This document shows positions 43,340 through 54,440 of a stretch of DNA of 64,000 bases, in pieces. The notes beneath the pieces were generated by a model. That model saw nothing but the letters and a program-made list of their open reading frames with translations. It had not been told where the DNA came from and searched no databases. Origin of the DNA: Corydoras sp. C115 (lineage: Eukaryota > Chordata > Actinopteri > Siluriformes > Callichthyidae). Within the stretch, counting starts at the first letter, position 1, and the number at the start of each line of letters is the position of its first letter. A program made the position numbers and the translations under genes. The stretch spans positions 115,001 to 179,000 of the forward strand of contig JAFMOC010000440.1 in the NCBI GenBank assembly GCA_019802505.1, written 5' to 3'.

Positions 43340-43900
43340 AAATCAGATAGATGGTAAAGACCCACGGTGTATAATCCCCATAAGATGATAGATGAAGGTA
43401 GACAGTGGTTGCTGTGGGGTGGCTCCATGTCTGAATATGTATGTACCTTTTCGGCCTCTAAAAAAAGCCATGTCCTGTAACAGAGGAGGTCTGGTTACTT
43501 TACCAAGCCCATCAACACCTTCTGAGCCTTTTAAAATTAGACCTTGTACAAAAAAACCTGGACCATCCTTGAGCTCAACATCAAAAACCTGTGTCAAAAA
43601 CTTTAGCATGGTAATATGTTTGACTTCCTTAACCTTAAGCTAAAATAAGCACTAATGAGTCACTCTAATTGCACTTTGGACTGTGGTAAAGTGGTTTGGG
43701 TTCAATCCCGAAGCTGGCCATTGCCTCTGCTAAGGATATTCCTTCTGCAGAAGAATCGCTGACCAGGTGGAAAGAGCTGAAGGTCACGTGCCTGGAAGCT
43801 TTAAACGTCTCTAAACGATTGGCACCCTGTAAAATGTTACGACCTTCCCAAGGTAGAACAAACTGCCATAGGTATAAATCATAGTCGGTGGGAACCATTT
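43340..43900 (-). other. Two unexplained open frames, same strand
   Basis: 43343-43609 (88 residues) and 43665-43898 (77 residues) read on the minus strand in non-repetitive sequence. They include GSEGVDGLGKVTRPPLLQ and SDSSAEGISLAEAMASFG. I do not recognise a family and see no splice signals I would trust. They could be a decayed gene or transposon piece, or chance. Confidence 0.2.
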
Positions 43901-44099
43901 GCTGGAAAAGTCTAGACTGTGGGGAGAAAGGTTTAGACTGTGGGGAGACTGTGGAGAGTAAATACGGTGCTTCAGCTATTCTAGAATGGATCTTCAGTTT
44001 TATTAAAGGTTAATGTTGCAATAAATAGTTTAGACAATTCTACACTTTCAGCTTCATGGTATTTCTTTAGGGACTAGTTCTTTAATAGAAGGCATATCA

Positions 44100-45330
44100 T
44101 TTTAGAAATTTGGTGGAGTCTGTTGATAGGGGTGTAAGAGGATATAGAAAGGTATTTCTTCTGATAGGTGTGAACATTAAAGATGGGTGTGTCTTGCTAG
44201 GGCTTAGGGTTGGGGGTCTCATAAGGGTGGGTGCACATCCTGACAATGGAGGTCTCTTGAGGATGTGAACTCTGAGGGAGGCTTGTTCCCCAAAGATGGT
44301 TGTGTCATTTGAGGGTAAGGGTAATTTCAAGATATGTGTGCCTTCCCAGTGTAGCAATGTCTCCTTAGGGTGAGTGGTTCATTCCAAGATAGGAACATAC
44401 CTTCCCCCAGAGTGGTTGAGTGGGTGTCTTCAGGCAAGTGGGTCTCCCAGTGGTCTTTGATTGATGGACCAAGAATAGCTTTGTCTCACCAGGGGTTGTG
44501 GGTTTTGTCTGGACGGGGGTACATCTTAAGAATGGGTGTCTCTCAAGAAAGATCTCTGAAAGCTGTGACCACCAAGGAAGGCTTGTTTCCCTGAGGGTGG
44601 GTGTGTCATCTTAGGGTGGGTAAACCTTTCCAAGTCTCCAGAGGCAAGTTTGTGTTTCCTGGGTCTTTCATTTGATGAGAGGGCATCTGAAAGAGATGTA
44701 GATGGTGTGTCCTATAATAGATGTTTAACCCCCAAAGATGGGAGACTCTCCCTGGGGTTGTGGGTCTCGCCTGTGTGGGTGTGCATCCTGAGAACAGGTG
44801 TGTCTTTTGAGAAAGTTGTAGGAACGTTGTTGTTTATTAAGGGTGTGGTAAGTCGCTTGTTCCCCAAGGGTAGGTGTGGTTTTCCTGGGTAGGTGTGTAA
44901 TTCCAATAGTGGCTCCATAGTCTCCTGAGGCAATTTGTTTTTCCAGGGTCTTTCATTTGATGAGGGGGCATCCGAGAGAGATGTAGATGGGTGTGTCTTC
45001 TGATAGATGTTTAAGATGGGAGACCCTCCCTAGGGTTGTTGGTCTTATCTGTGTGGGTGTGCATCCTGTAAAGGGTGTGTCTAAGGGTGAAGAGTGTTTC
45101 CCCAGGGTTGTAGGCCTCATCCAAGTGAGTGTGCATCCTGAGAACAGGTGTGTCTTTTGAGAACGTTGTAGGAAGTCTATTAAGGGTGTGGTAAGTCACT
45201 TGTTCCCCAAGGGTAGGTGTGGTTTTCCTGGGTAGGTGTGTCGTTCCAAGATACTGTAGGTATGCCTTCCCGTACTAAACAAGGTTCTTAAGTTTGGTGT
45301 GTCTCATCAGGGTGATTGTTTCCCTAAAGT
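44100..45330. repeat. Degenerate GT-rich minisatellite with ~300 bp duplication
   Basis: Loose units around GGGTGTGTCTT and TGTGCATCCTGAGAAC. 44640-44930 and 44935-45240 are larger duplicates (TCTTTCATTTGATGAG, GAAAGTTGTAGGAA/GAACGTTGTAGGAA, AAGGGTAGGTGTGGTTTTCC). Confidence 0.88.
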
Positions 45331-45715
45331 CTCTCATCAAATCCACACATCATGCCCTTCCCCAGTCCTCTGTAAGGACATCCAATCAATGCTTGACTTT
45401 TAAAATCTATGCTACTCCCTTGCCTGACAGAAGGCCGGTGTTTTTTTGCAGGTAAATCCAGAGCACACTGTCAGATATCAGACGCAGAGGAAACATTTAG
45501 AACCTGATCTGGGTGATTAACATTGTAGATGTCTGATTACCACTCAGGGACTGTTCCATTCCGCCTCTGAAATGAAACACCTTCCCTCGCTTAATATAGC
45601 AGTGCCTCAGAAGCCAGTAACCACAGGTTCTACCCCTAAGCATAATATAAAGAGATGATATTTAATTCTGGACCTCTGAACCCTAACTGGGAATGCAACT
45701 TGGAAGAACGAAGGA
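45331..45715. other. Unique block
   Basis: No repeat or gene recognised. Confidence 0.35.
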
Positions 45716-45727
45716 CGGATTGGCAAC

Positions 45728-46066
45728 TATCCATCCATCCATCCATCTAATATGTTCCAATTTATCCTCTACTAGGGTCGCGGGGGGAGGTTCCCCATGC
45801 CCATACAGGGGAGAACGTGTCATGTGCTGGGCAGATACACCCAACAATCTATCACTGGACACACTCACTCACACAGACACACTCTACTGTATATGGGGCA
45901 ATTTGGAGAATTCATTTTACCATGATCCATGTTTTTAGACTATGGGAAAAAACCGGAGAACCCGGAGGAAACCCACACGGACACAGGGAGAACATGAAAA
46001 CTCCACTCAGATTGGGATTCGAACCCCTGGCGTCAAGATGAGAACGTGCTAACCACTAAACCACCC
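45728..46066 (-). mobile_element. SINE-1 with distinctive 3' flank
   Basis: In element sense the tail is followed by ATAGTTGCCAATCC, the same flank as the copy at 46967-47307. Confidence 0.85.
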
Positions 46067-46620
46067 AAGTTCATTGTCACAGAACTTGGCGAGGAATATC
46101 GTATCACTGCTAAAAACGCGACGCCGGCTTGGCGCTCTCATCTCGTTAACAACGAGAGCTAAATGACTCAGATTAAGCAGATAATAGTCCATTTTTGTCT
46201 AATTATCCTCATGTTGAGGAGGGAAGAAGAATCCATTGTGGCGTGATTTCTGAGGGTTGATTACAAGGTCGCGTGGATAATAAGCGCCTCTGATGTGAAA
46301 TGATAAATGTAATTTCAGCTTAACTCCCCCTTTCATATTAGAGGATGATAAGGTGGCTAACAGCCCTCTCCTCGCCGAATTAGCCGATTTTCCCACTCAC
46401 GCAATGCCGGCAAGAGCGTAACGACTTCATTCTCATCATTATCTCCCATTAAGCTCCATTAACCCAAAGAGTGGCGAGAACGTCAGCATGTGAGGCGTCG
46501 GCTCCGCCGTCTGCGAGGCGCTTCGGCAGGCTCATCAATAACGCTTTTCAATTAGTTTGGGAAGCAACGGCCGCCGTCGTGAAACGGCCAACATCGGACC
46601 TGGGGATGTTGGAATGGAGG
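46067..46620. other. Unique block, candidate conserved non-coding element
   Basis: Over 500 bp with no recognised repeat in a SINE-dense region, balanced composition and CpG-containing stretches near 46495-46590. Contains GAAATGATAAATGTAATTTC. Confidence 0.4.
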
Positions 46621-46626
46621 CACTCT

Positions 46627-46953
46627 TCCATCCATCCATTATCTTCCGCTTTATCCTCTCCTAGGGTCGCGGGGGGTTCCCCAGGCCCATCCAGGGGAGA
46701 ACATTTCGGGTGCTGGGCAGATACACCCAGGACAGGATGCCAATCTATCACTGGGCACACACCCACTCACACAGACACACTCTATATGGGGCAATAGACC
46801 TTGATCACTGTTTTTCGGACTGTGGGAGGAAACCGGAGAACCCGGAGGAAACCCACACAGACACGGGGAGAACATGGAAACTCCACCCACATTGGGATTC
46901 GAACCGGGAATCCCTAGCGCTGAGAGGAGAACATGCCAACCACTAAGCCACTT
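46627..46953 (-). mobile_element. SINE-1, near full length
   Basis: Tail at 46627, head remnant CTAAGCCAC at 46953. The left flank GAGGCACTCTT is similar to GAGGGCACTCCT to the right of the neighbouring copy, at 47308. Confidence 0.85.
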
Positions 46954-46966
46954 TGGGATTGGCAAC

Positions 46967-47307
46967 TATCCATCCATCCATCCATTATCTTCCATTTTAT
47001 CCTCTATTAGGGTCACGGGGGGGTTGCCTATGCCCATCAGGGGAGAATGTTTTGGGTGCCGGGCAGATACACCCAGGACAGGACGCTAATCTATCACTGG
47101 GCACACACTCACTCACAAAGACACACTCTATATGGGGCAATTTGGAGAATTCAATTGACCTTGATCCATGTTTTTGGACTGTGGGAGGAAACCGGAAAAC
47201 CCAGAGGAAACCCACGCGGACACGGGGAGAACATTGATACCAAATTGGGAATCGAACCGGGAATCCCTAGCGCTGGGAGGAGAACATGCTAAACACTAAG
47301 CCACCAT
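46967..47307 (-). mobile_element. SINE-1 sharing 3' flank with 45728-46066
   Basis: Tail at left, preceded on the plus strand by GGATTGGCAACTA. Head CTAAGCCACCAT at right. Confidence 0.86.
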
Positions 47308-47835
47308 CGAGGGCACTCCTGTTGAGTTAATTCCCAGAGAATTAAAACTATTCGTCAAGTTAAATAATAAAAGGTCTTACAGAAATTCCTGTGGCGCTCA
47401 TAATGCTGGAACCATTGTGTAATAACGACTATGCAGTTTATTTGGATGGTTTTTTTATTATTATATAGAAACTCTAGGAGGCTTTGCCTGCTTATTAAAA
47501 TACATAGATTCTCACAAGTCTTTTATTTGAATAACATCTCCACCATCTAAAATACTTAGGAAGTACTAGGTGGTGTGGGGGGTGGGGAAATATGTGGGCA
47601 TGCCAAACAGAACCACAAGAGATTATTACAAATAATATATATGACCTCAGGACACCTGAACATCCTACGTACCACACGTAGCACCTGATGATACTTCGGA
47701 AGCAAACCTAACACCTACAAAACTAAATATATGTCAGGTGGAGCTACTTCTACTGCTGTGCAAGTGCAAAGATATTTTCCTCAGAGAGTGTGGGCCCCCT
47801 ACAGGATATAAATACAAGTTTTAAAAAATAAGCCA
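47308..47835. other. AT-rich intergenic sequence
   Basis: No feature recognised. Confidence 0.35.
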
Positions 47836-48135
47836 ATAAGGCGTACTGACTCGGACCTTGCTGAGACCCTGGGGAAGGGTGCTGGGCCACCCTAGCCACT
47901 CCTATAAAGCAGGGACTGTCGCTTAAATGCAACGATGTGTTATTGAACATGGGTGGCACCCCCTGGGTTTACATATTGGCCAGAGAAGGTGAACTGACTC
48001 GGACCTTGCTGAGACCCTGGGGAAGGGTGCTGGGCCACCCTAGTCACTCCTATGAAGTAGGGACTCGCTTAACTGCAACGATGTGTTAGCGAACATGGGT
48101 GGCGATCTCTGGGTTCACGTGTCAGCTAGAGTATA
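47836..48135. repeat. Tandem duplication of a ~150 bp unit
   Basis: Two units share ACTGACTCGGACCTTGCTGA and GACCCTGGGGAAGGGTGCTG, then GGGCCACCCTAG and CAACGATGTGTTA, with only small differences. Confidence 0.93.
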
Positions 48136-48554
48136 TCGCAGCTTACACAATGACAATATGATTGGTTAAACCGCTATAAGACAGTTGAACAGACCGAAAA
48201 AAAATAGCTTAAAAGGCCAAAAGACAGTGGCCAAAGTGTATTATCTATACTAATAAATAGCAACACCATCACTCACTGACTGTCTCATCACTAATTTCCT
48301 GTGTAGGTAGAAGGCTCCTTCCTTGCAGCATCCTTACAAAAGTTCAGAAAATTGTCAAAAAGAGGGAATTCGACCTGTAACAGTCAGAACAATTGACCAC
48401 GTCCACCATCTTGAACTTTCACCAACTTGGCACCAGCTTGGTACTTGGCTTCCCTGTGCTAAACGAAACTGATGTATATATCAATACCGCCATTGTTCGC
48501 TATATTGACATTTCGTACTGGCACTGCAGTGGGCGCCATGATGAACTTTTTTAC

Positions 48555-48930
48555 TCATAGTTCAATGGGTTCCTTGCTCAAGGGCCCACAATGATAACCA
48601 TTGGTGGGATCTGAGGTTGAACCCCCAACCTTCAGATCAATAGCTAAGCATTTAGCTACTTAAGCATTTGGTGGGAACAGAAATGGAACCTGGGACCCTG
48701 GTTTGACCTGCAACGCTGGTTCCTTAACCCCAAGCCTACGACTGCCCCATGCCATTTAATCCAAAGAATCTTGATGGTTGGGGTCAGAAACCAGGGTCAT
48801 CTATAATACAGCACCCCTTAAGCATTGAGCTTTAAGGGCCTTGCTCAAGGGCCCACAATGATAACCATTGGTGGACTCTGAGGTTGAACCCCCAACCTTC
48901 AGATCAACACCCTAAACAATAAAGCCAATG
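48555..48930 (-). mobile_element. SINE-2 fragments in tandem
   Basis: CAATGATAACCATTGGTGG with GAGGTTGAACCCCCAACCTT occurs twice, about 270 bp apart. A 48710-48760 piece (CATTTAATCCAAAGAATC) looks like the tail of the same family. Confidence 0.65.
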
Positions 48931-49127
48931 CAAAAGTTTTAAAAGAACGTCCTAAAAAATCCAGCAGTAGAACCTTTTAAAAATATCTGGAGCTTAAAGG
49001 TCATGGAGGTCTTTGTTGAGTCCTAAACGAAAGAAGAAGAAGCAGGATAGCTATAAAACTATTTTGGATTTGTTCGTGGCACCAGCATAACGATGCATCA
49101 TCATCACATTTCCAATGCTAATCCAGA

Positions 49128-49163
49128 CTGGGGGTTGGGGGTTGGGGGTTGGGGGGGGGGGGT
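49128..49163 (+). repeat. G-run array, G-quadruplex motif
   Basis: Runs of five G separated by TT, three times, then a run of about twelve G. Confidence 0.9.
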
Positions 49164-49189
49164 AATGTAGTGCCACTATAAACTCTTAT

Positions 49190-49640
49190 TTAGTGCGTCT
49201 GTGTCATGCAGCGCACGCCGATCCCATAAAAGCTTCAGTTGCTGCGTATCGGGATCACGGAGCCCTTTTGGAGGACTGACAAATGCCACAGACGCCTCGG
49301 AAAGCATCTGATACGGCTCGGCTCGCACCGGCGTGTCGGCCGGGGTTCCCGCGCTGTTACTGATGCTGCCCGTTTAAACACACACAGTAAATCAAGCGCA
49401 GTGAACGGGGAGGTCTGCGGCGGGACGTTCGCCTCGATGAGGTCTCACTTCGGTCCCTCTGCGAGATCCATCAGGCAGCAAGCGTAAATCTCGCAGGCTC
49501 CTCGCATGTACATCACCCACCAACAGAACCTGGAATCAGCACCCATATTATTTACAGCAGCTCCATACGACTTGATGATGCAGCACCGACCCGCTGACCG
49601 CCCGCCAACGACATCGTTACGACCCGGGCGCCCAGTTCTC
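49190..49640. other. Unique CpG-containing block
   Basis: Unique sequence of higher GC than its surroundings. The open frame at 49239-49487 has no recognised family. Could be a small regulatory island or chance. Confidence 0.35.
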
Positions 49641-49649
49641 AGTCGGCGC

Positions 49650-50630
49650 CATGGTGGCGTAATGGTTAGAACATCTGCCTTGGCGCTGGGGCTCCTGGTT
49701 TAAATCCCGATGTGGGTGGAGTTTTCATGTTCTCCCCGTGTCGGCAAAGGTTTTCTCCGGGTTCTTCCTCCCACAGTCCAAAAACATAAATTCAAGGTGA
49801 ATAGGTTGCTCTAAATTGCCCCGATGAGATGTGCCCAGGGATGGATACCTTGTCGTGGGTGTATCTACCCCTACGGCTGAAATGGTCTCCTGTGTATGGG
49901 CATGGGGAACACCATCCACCCCTCGTCCCTCAGTTTGTAGAGGATTAAGCGGTCAAGATAAACCGGTGGTTTTCTTTGGGTTCTCCGGTTTCCTCCCACA
50001 GTCCAAAAATTTAAAGATTCAAGGTGAATTGGCTGCTCTAAATAGCCCCAATGATGTGTGCCCAGGGAAGGATTGACACCCTGTCCTGGGTGTATCTGCA
50101 GGCCCGAAATGGGCATGAGGAACATCCTCCATCCCTCGCCCCGCCCATTGTAGGAGATTAAGTGGTCAGGATTAAATGGCCAGGTTCTCCGATATTCTCT
50201 GGGTTCTCCAGTTTTCTCCCACAATCCAAAAACATAGACTCAAGGTGAATTGGCTGCTCTAAATTGCCCCTGATGATGTGTGCCCAATGATAGATGGGTC
50301 ATGGGTGTATCTGCAGGCCCGAAATGGGCATGGGAAACATCCTCCACCCCTCGCCCCTCCACTTGTAGAGGATTAAGCGGTCAAGCTAGACCCCGGGTTT
50401 TCTCTGGGTTCTCCGATTTCCTCCCAAAAGCATGGATTCACGGTGAATTGGCTGCTCTAAATTACCCCTGATGATATGTGTGTAAGTGAATTTGTCCTCA
50501 GCAATGGATTGACGGCCTGTCCTGGGTGTATCTGCCCCTATGGCTGAAATGGTCTCCCATGTATGAGCATGGGGAACATTTTGCCCCCCCACACACACAC
50601 ACCGCAGAGGATTAAATGATCAAGAAAATA
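49650..50630 (+). mobile_element. SINE-1 relative with four tandem internal units
   Basis: Starts with a head (GGCGCCATGGTGGCGTAATG, A-box-like). The internal segment from TTCTCCGGTTTCCTCCCACA to GTAGAGGATTAAG is then repeated about four times with a period of roughly 210-225 bp. Each unit carries AAGGTGAATTGGCTGCTCTA and ATGGGCATG. A body-only tandem array. Confidence 0.82.
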
Positions 50631-50639
50631 AGAAGAGAT

Positions 50640-50915
50640 AATTTTATATGTCTAGATTCATTAATTAGAACGTTTGTCTTTAACTGTTGTATGCAGATGC
50701 CCCAGCTTTGGGAAATGTTCTCAGTATGCGAGTTAAAATCTGAAAATGATTTTTAAAAAGTTGAGTAATTAATCCTCAGGGGGAGAAACCCAAACTTAAC
50801 CTTGAACTACAGAAGGAAATTGGAGCTTGATATGAGTCACAGTTCTGGATCAAAAGAGATTTACATTAAATCCTCTGAGCTAATAAAGTCGTCTGAAAAC
50901 ATTGATGAGCTCACC
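50640..50915. other. AT-rich intergenic sequence
   Basis: No feature recognised. Confidence 0.3.
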
Positions 50916-50919
50916 TCAC

Positions 50920-50920
<1 letters not shown>

Positions 50921-50982
<62 letters not shown>

Positions 50983-51020
50983 ACACAGACACACACAGAC
51001 ACACACAGACACACACACAT
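50921..51020. repeat. (CA)n with (CAGACA) interruptions
   Basis: About 29 pure CA units, then four ACACACAGAC-type units. Confidence 0.96.
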
Positions 51021-51089
51021 TGTTTTTATGCATTGTGGGGACGTTACATAGACCTCCATCCATATTGTGGAGACTCTGAGACTCAACCT

Positions 51090-51256
51090 AACCCATCCAT
51101 TCATCCATCCATTATCTTCCGCTTTATCCTCCATTAGGGGCACGGAGGGTTCCCCATGCCATCCAGGGGAGAACATTTCGGGCGCTGGGTAGATACACCC
51201 AGGACAGGGCGCCAATCTATCGCTGGGCACACACACACACACACACACTCACACAG

Positions 51257-51287
<31 letters not shown>

Positions 51288-51474
51288 ATATGGGGCAATT
51301 TGGAGAATTCAATTGACCTTGATCCATGTTTTTGGACTATGGGAGGAAACCGGAGAACCCGGAGGAAACCCACGCAGACACGAGAACATGGAAACTCCAA
51401 CAAGATTAAGATTCGTACCTGGAATCCCCAGTGCTGAGAAGAGAACATGATAACCACTAAGCCACCGTGCCACC
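51090..51474 (-). mobile_element. SINE-1 with expanded internal CA
   Basis: Full-length copy whose internal CACACTCACACAGACACAC segment has expanded to about 55 bp. Confidence 0.86.
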
Positions 51475-51479
51475 CACAA

Positions 51480-52715
51480 ACTTAACCCAAACCTTAAATA
51501 AATACTACCACCCTAACTTTAACCAAACTATAACTACAACCAAACAACATTATACTTTAAAACTGAATCAGTTACACTGTCGTACTGTCACATAAGCGCT
51601 GGTGGTACTGCCGGCTCTTCGGGATGGTTCATCAGCGCCCCCAATTGGACCCTGTTTGTCATTAGAGTTTATCTGTTGGAGCTGTGTGTGTTCTTTGTGT
51701 AATGAGTTCTTTTGTCCTGGTAAACCCGGATCAGAGGTGTTTTGCCGTCATGTGACCAACTTCTATATGTTTAAATACACAGCCTTTCCCAATGTTCCCT
51801 ATTGGAACATTGATTTGAGTGTTTGAGTCCTGTCACGTGCTATGGCTGTGTCTCTCCCGGTGTCTTCTGCATTAAAATCTATTCTTAAACCTTCAACAGT
51901 CTGGATTCTGGCCGTGGCATCGGCTGATCGGAACACGTACACTGTATTAAAGTGTGTTTCTCTCTGGGTTCCGGCATTTTTCCATCATTAGACAAAACAA
52001 ACCCGAACAGCGGGACCGTGTTATGGTCCTCCACGTGAAACTCATCCCGTCAGCGGTTATTTTTGCTCCTGCTGAATCCCATCAGGCATTTAAATGTTTG
52101 TCTACAGCGGTGGAGCCACGTAAAGCTTTAGGGAGATTAAAGACCAAAGCCTGGGGCTTTACTGCCACTCTGCAGGGGAAAACCCCACCCAGGGTAACGC
52201 TTTTCTTATTTATAGCACGTAACCTTTCTTTTTCCCATTATTTCTGTCAACTTAAGACTGATAAGGTGCCACAAATACTAGATCACTCACAACTCCTCAT
52301 CGCCTCTATATAAACCTGTTAGGCATACCAGTGCAGAACCAGGGGCATTAATATGCACACACAACAGCTTGCAAGCTTCTGAAAGGAATTTTCACTGAGC
52401 CCTTAAGCCCATTCAAAACATTTGATATGAATTGGGGCTGAAACGACATTCTGATTTGCACAAAGCAGGATATGGTTGCATAAACTGTTAACCGCCAGTT
52501 TCATGATGGGTTGTTCTACGATCTGATACTATAGAATGTACTGAACCAATGGAGAACGTTCTGCTGAACACTGAAAGACAAATATCTTCATATACAAAAA
52601 GTGCCTTATCTGTACTTATGTAAATATGATGATGTGTATGGTTGTAAATGTTACATTTATGCTTATTTGATTGCTAAAATGGCAATGTCATGCTACACCC
52701 AGCTTTGAAAAGCAA
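51480..52715. other. Mostly unique intergenic sequence
   Basis: No gene recognised. The 119-residue frame at 51954-52313 lacks any family resemblance. 51480-51560 (AACCTTAAATAAATACTACC) is shared with 61600-61640, so that piece travels with the adjacent SINE-1 copies. Confidence 0.4.
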
Positions 52716-52721
52716 TGGCGT

Positions 52722-53210
52722 GGATGTGGGAGCTCAGTGGTTTGGGTGTTGAGCTATTAATCTGAAAGTTATGGGTTCAGGGCAGCACAGTGGCTTAGTA
52801 TTTAGCATGTTCGCCTCTCAGTGCTAGGGATTTCCAGTTCGAATCCCAATATGGGTGGAGTTTCCATGTTCTCGTGCCCACGTTGGCTTCCTCCAGGTTC
52901 TCCGGTTTCCGCCCACAGTCCAAAAACATGAATCAGGGTCAATTGAATTTTCCAAATTGCCCCATATAAAGTGTGTTTGTGTGAGTGAGTGTGTGCCTAG
53001 TGATAGATTGACACCCTGTCCTGGGTGTATCTGCCCAGCGCCCGAGACGTTCTCCCTGGATGGGCATTGGGAACCCCCCGCGACCCTAATAGAGGATAAA
53101 GCGGAAGATAATGGATGGATGGTTATGGGTTCAAATCCCAGGTTGAACTGATATTACCAACCCTCATTGCTTCAGGATGATACAGGGATGCTGTACCAAC
53201 CCGTGTGTTC
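52722..53210 (+). mobile_element. SINE-2 split by a SINE-1
   Basis: SINE-2 head GGGAGCTCAGTGGTTTGGGT lies at about 52720, interrupted at 52778 and resumed at 53122 with GGGTTCAAATCCCAGG (its B box). TTATGGGTTCA is duplicated at both junctions. Confidence 0.85.
52778..53121 (+). mobile_element. SINE-1 nested in SINE-2
   Basis: Head GGGCAGCACAGTGGCTTAG, tail GAAGATAATGGATGGATGG. The 11 bp direct repeat TTATGGGTTCA flanks it, giving exact element limits. Confidence 0.92.
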
Positions 53211-53369
53211 TGATCTCTCCCTCTCCCAGTCTCTAAGTGCGAGAGATGAAGGCCATCAGGGGTGAAATAGTAGTGGAAATATTACAGGTCATGATACACA
53301 GTCTTGGTGCTCCTTTTTTTAGAGGCTAATGTGATAGGATGGCTATTTTAAGGGTGCAGCTACCTACTG

Positions 53370-53423
53370 TGATGATAATAATAATAATAATAATAATAAT
53401 ATTATAATAATAATAATAATTGG
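53370..53423. repeat. (AAT)n microsatellite
   Basis: About 17 ATA/AAT units, the landing site of two SINE-1 copies. Confidence 0.95.
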
Positions 53424-54098
53424 GGCAGCACGGTGGCTTAGTGGTTAGCACTTTGGCCTCTCGGCACTAGGGATTCCCGGTTCAAATCCCCATCTGGGTG
53501 GAGTTTCCATGTTCTCCCCATGTCTGCGTGGGTTTCCTCCAGGTTCTCCGGTTTCCTCCCACAGTCCAAAAACATGGATCAAGTCAATTAAATTCTCCAA
53601 ATTGCCCCATATAGAGTGTGTATGCGTGCGTGTCTGTGTGGGTGAATGTGTGCCCAGCGATAGATTGGCATCCTGTCATGGGTGTATCTGCCCAGCGCCC
53701 GAAACGTTCTCCCCTGGATGGGCATGGGGAACCCCACCGCGACCCTAATAGAGGATAAAGCAGAAGATAATGGATGAATGAATGAATAATAATTGGGCAG
53801 CACGGTGGCTTAGTGGTTAGCACATTTGCCTCTCAGTGCTCGGGATTCCTGGTTCGAATCTCCATTTGGGTGGAGTTTCCATGTTCTCCCCGTGTCCACG
53901 TGGGTTTCCTCCTTATTTCCTTCCAAAAACATGGATCAAGTCAGTTGAGTTCTCCAAATTGCTCCATATAAAGTGTGTCTGAGTGTGCGTGCCCAGCGAT
54001 AGATCGGCGTCCTGTCCTGGGTGTATCTGCCCAGCGCCCAAGATGTTCTCTCCCCCCCGGCCCTAGTAGAGGATGAAGCGGAAGATAATGGATGGAAT
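53424..54098 (+). mobile_element. Two SINE-1 copies inserted in series
   Basis: 53424-53782 and 53793-54098. AATAATAATT-type sequence borders the start, the middle join and the end, as expected if the second inserted at the duplicated target of the first. Confidence 0.87.
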
Positions 54099-54440
54099 AA
54101 TAATAATACATTTTATTTAGAAGGGCCTTTCAAAATACTCAAGGACACTTGAAATAAGAATAAATAGAACAAAACATAATAACGCACACAACACATACAA
54201 CAGTGAGACACAGACAGCAGTGAGACAGTCGGGATTTAAAAAGAGGAAGAAAATTTATGTTACGGATGTCTGTGGGAGGGAGTTCCAGAGTTTGGGACTG
54301 AAAGCTCTGCTCCCCATAATACTCATAGTACCCACACAGACACAGGGAGAACATGGAAACTCCACTCAGATTGGGATTCGAACCGAGAATCCCTAGCACT
54401 GAGAGGAGAACATGCCAACCACTATGCCACCATGCCGTCC
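54099..54440 (-). mobile_element. Teleost-type repeat plus SINE-1 head
   Basis: 54105-54320 holds AAGGGCCTTTCAAAATACTC and GGGAGGGAGTTCCAGAG, a repeat signature common in fish. 54330-54440 is a minus-strand SINE-1 5' part (CACTGAGAGGAGAACATGCC). Confidence 0.65.

Noticed and set aside
51954..52313. 119-residue plus frame
   Set aside because: No recognisable family, splice context or composition difference. Chance frame in unique sequence.
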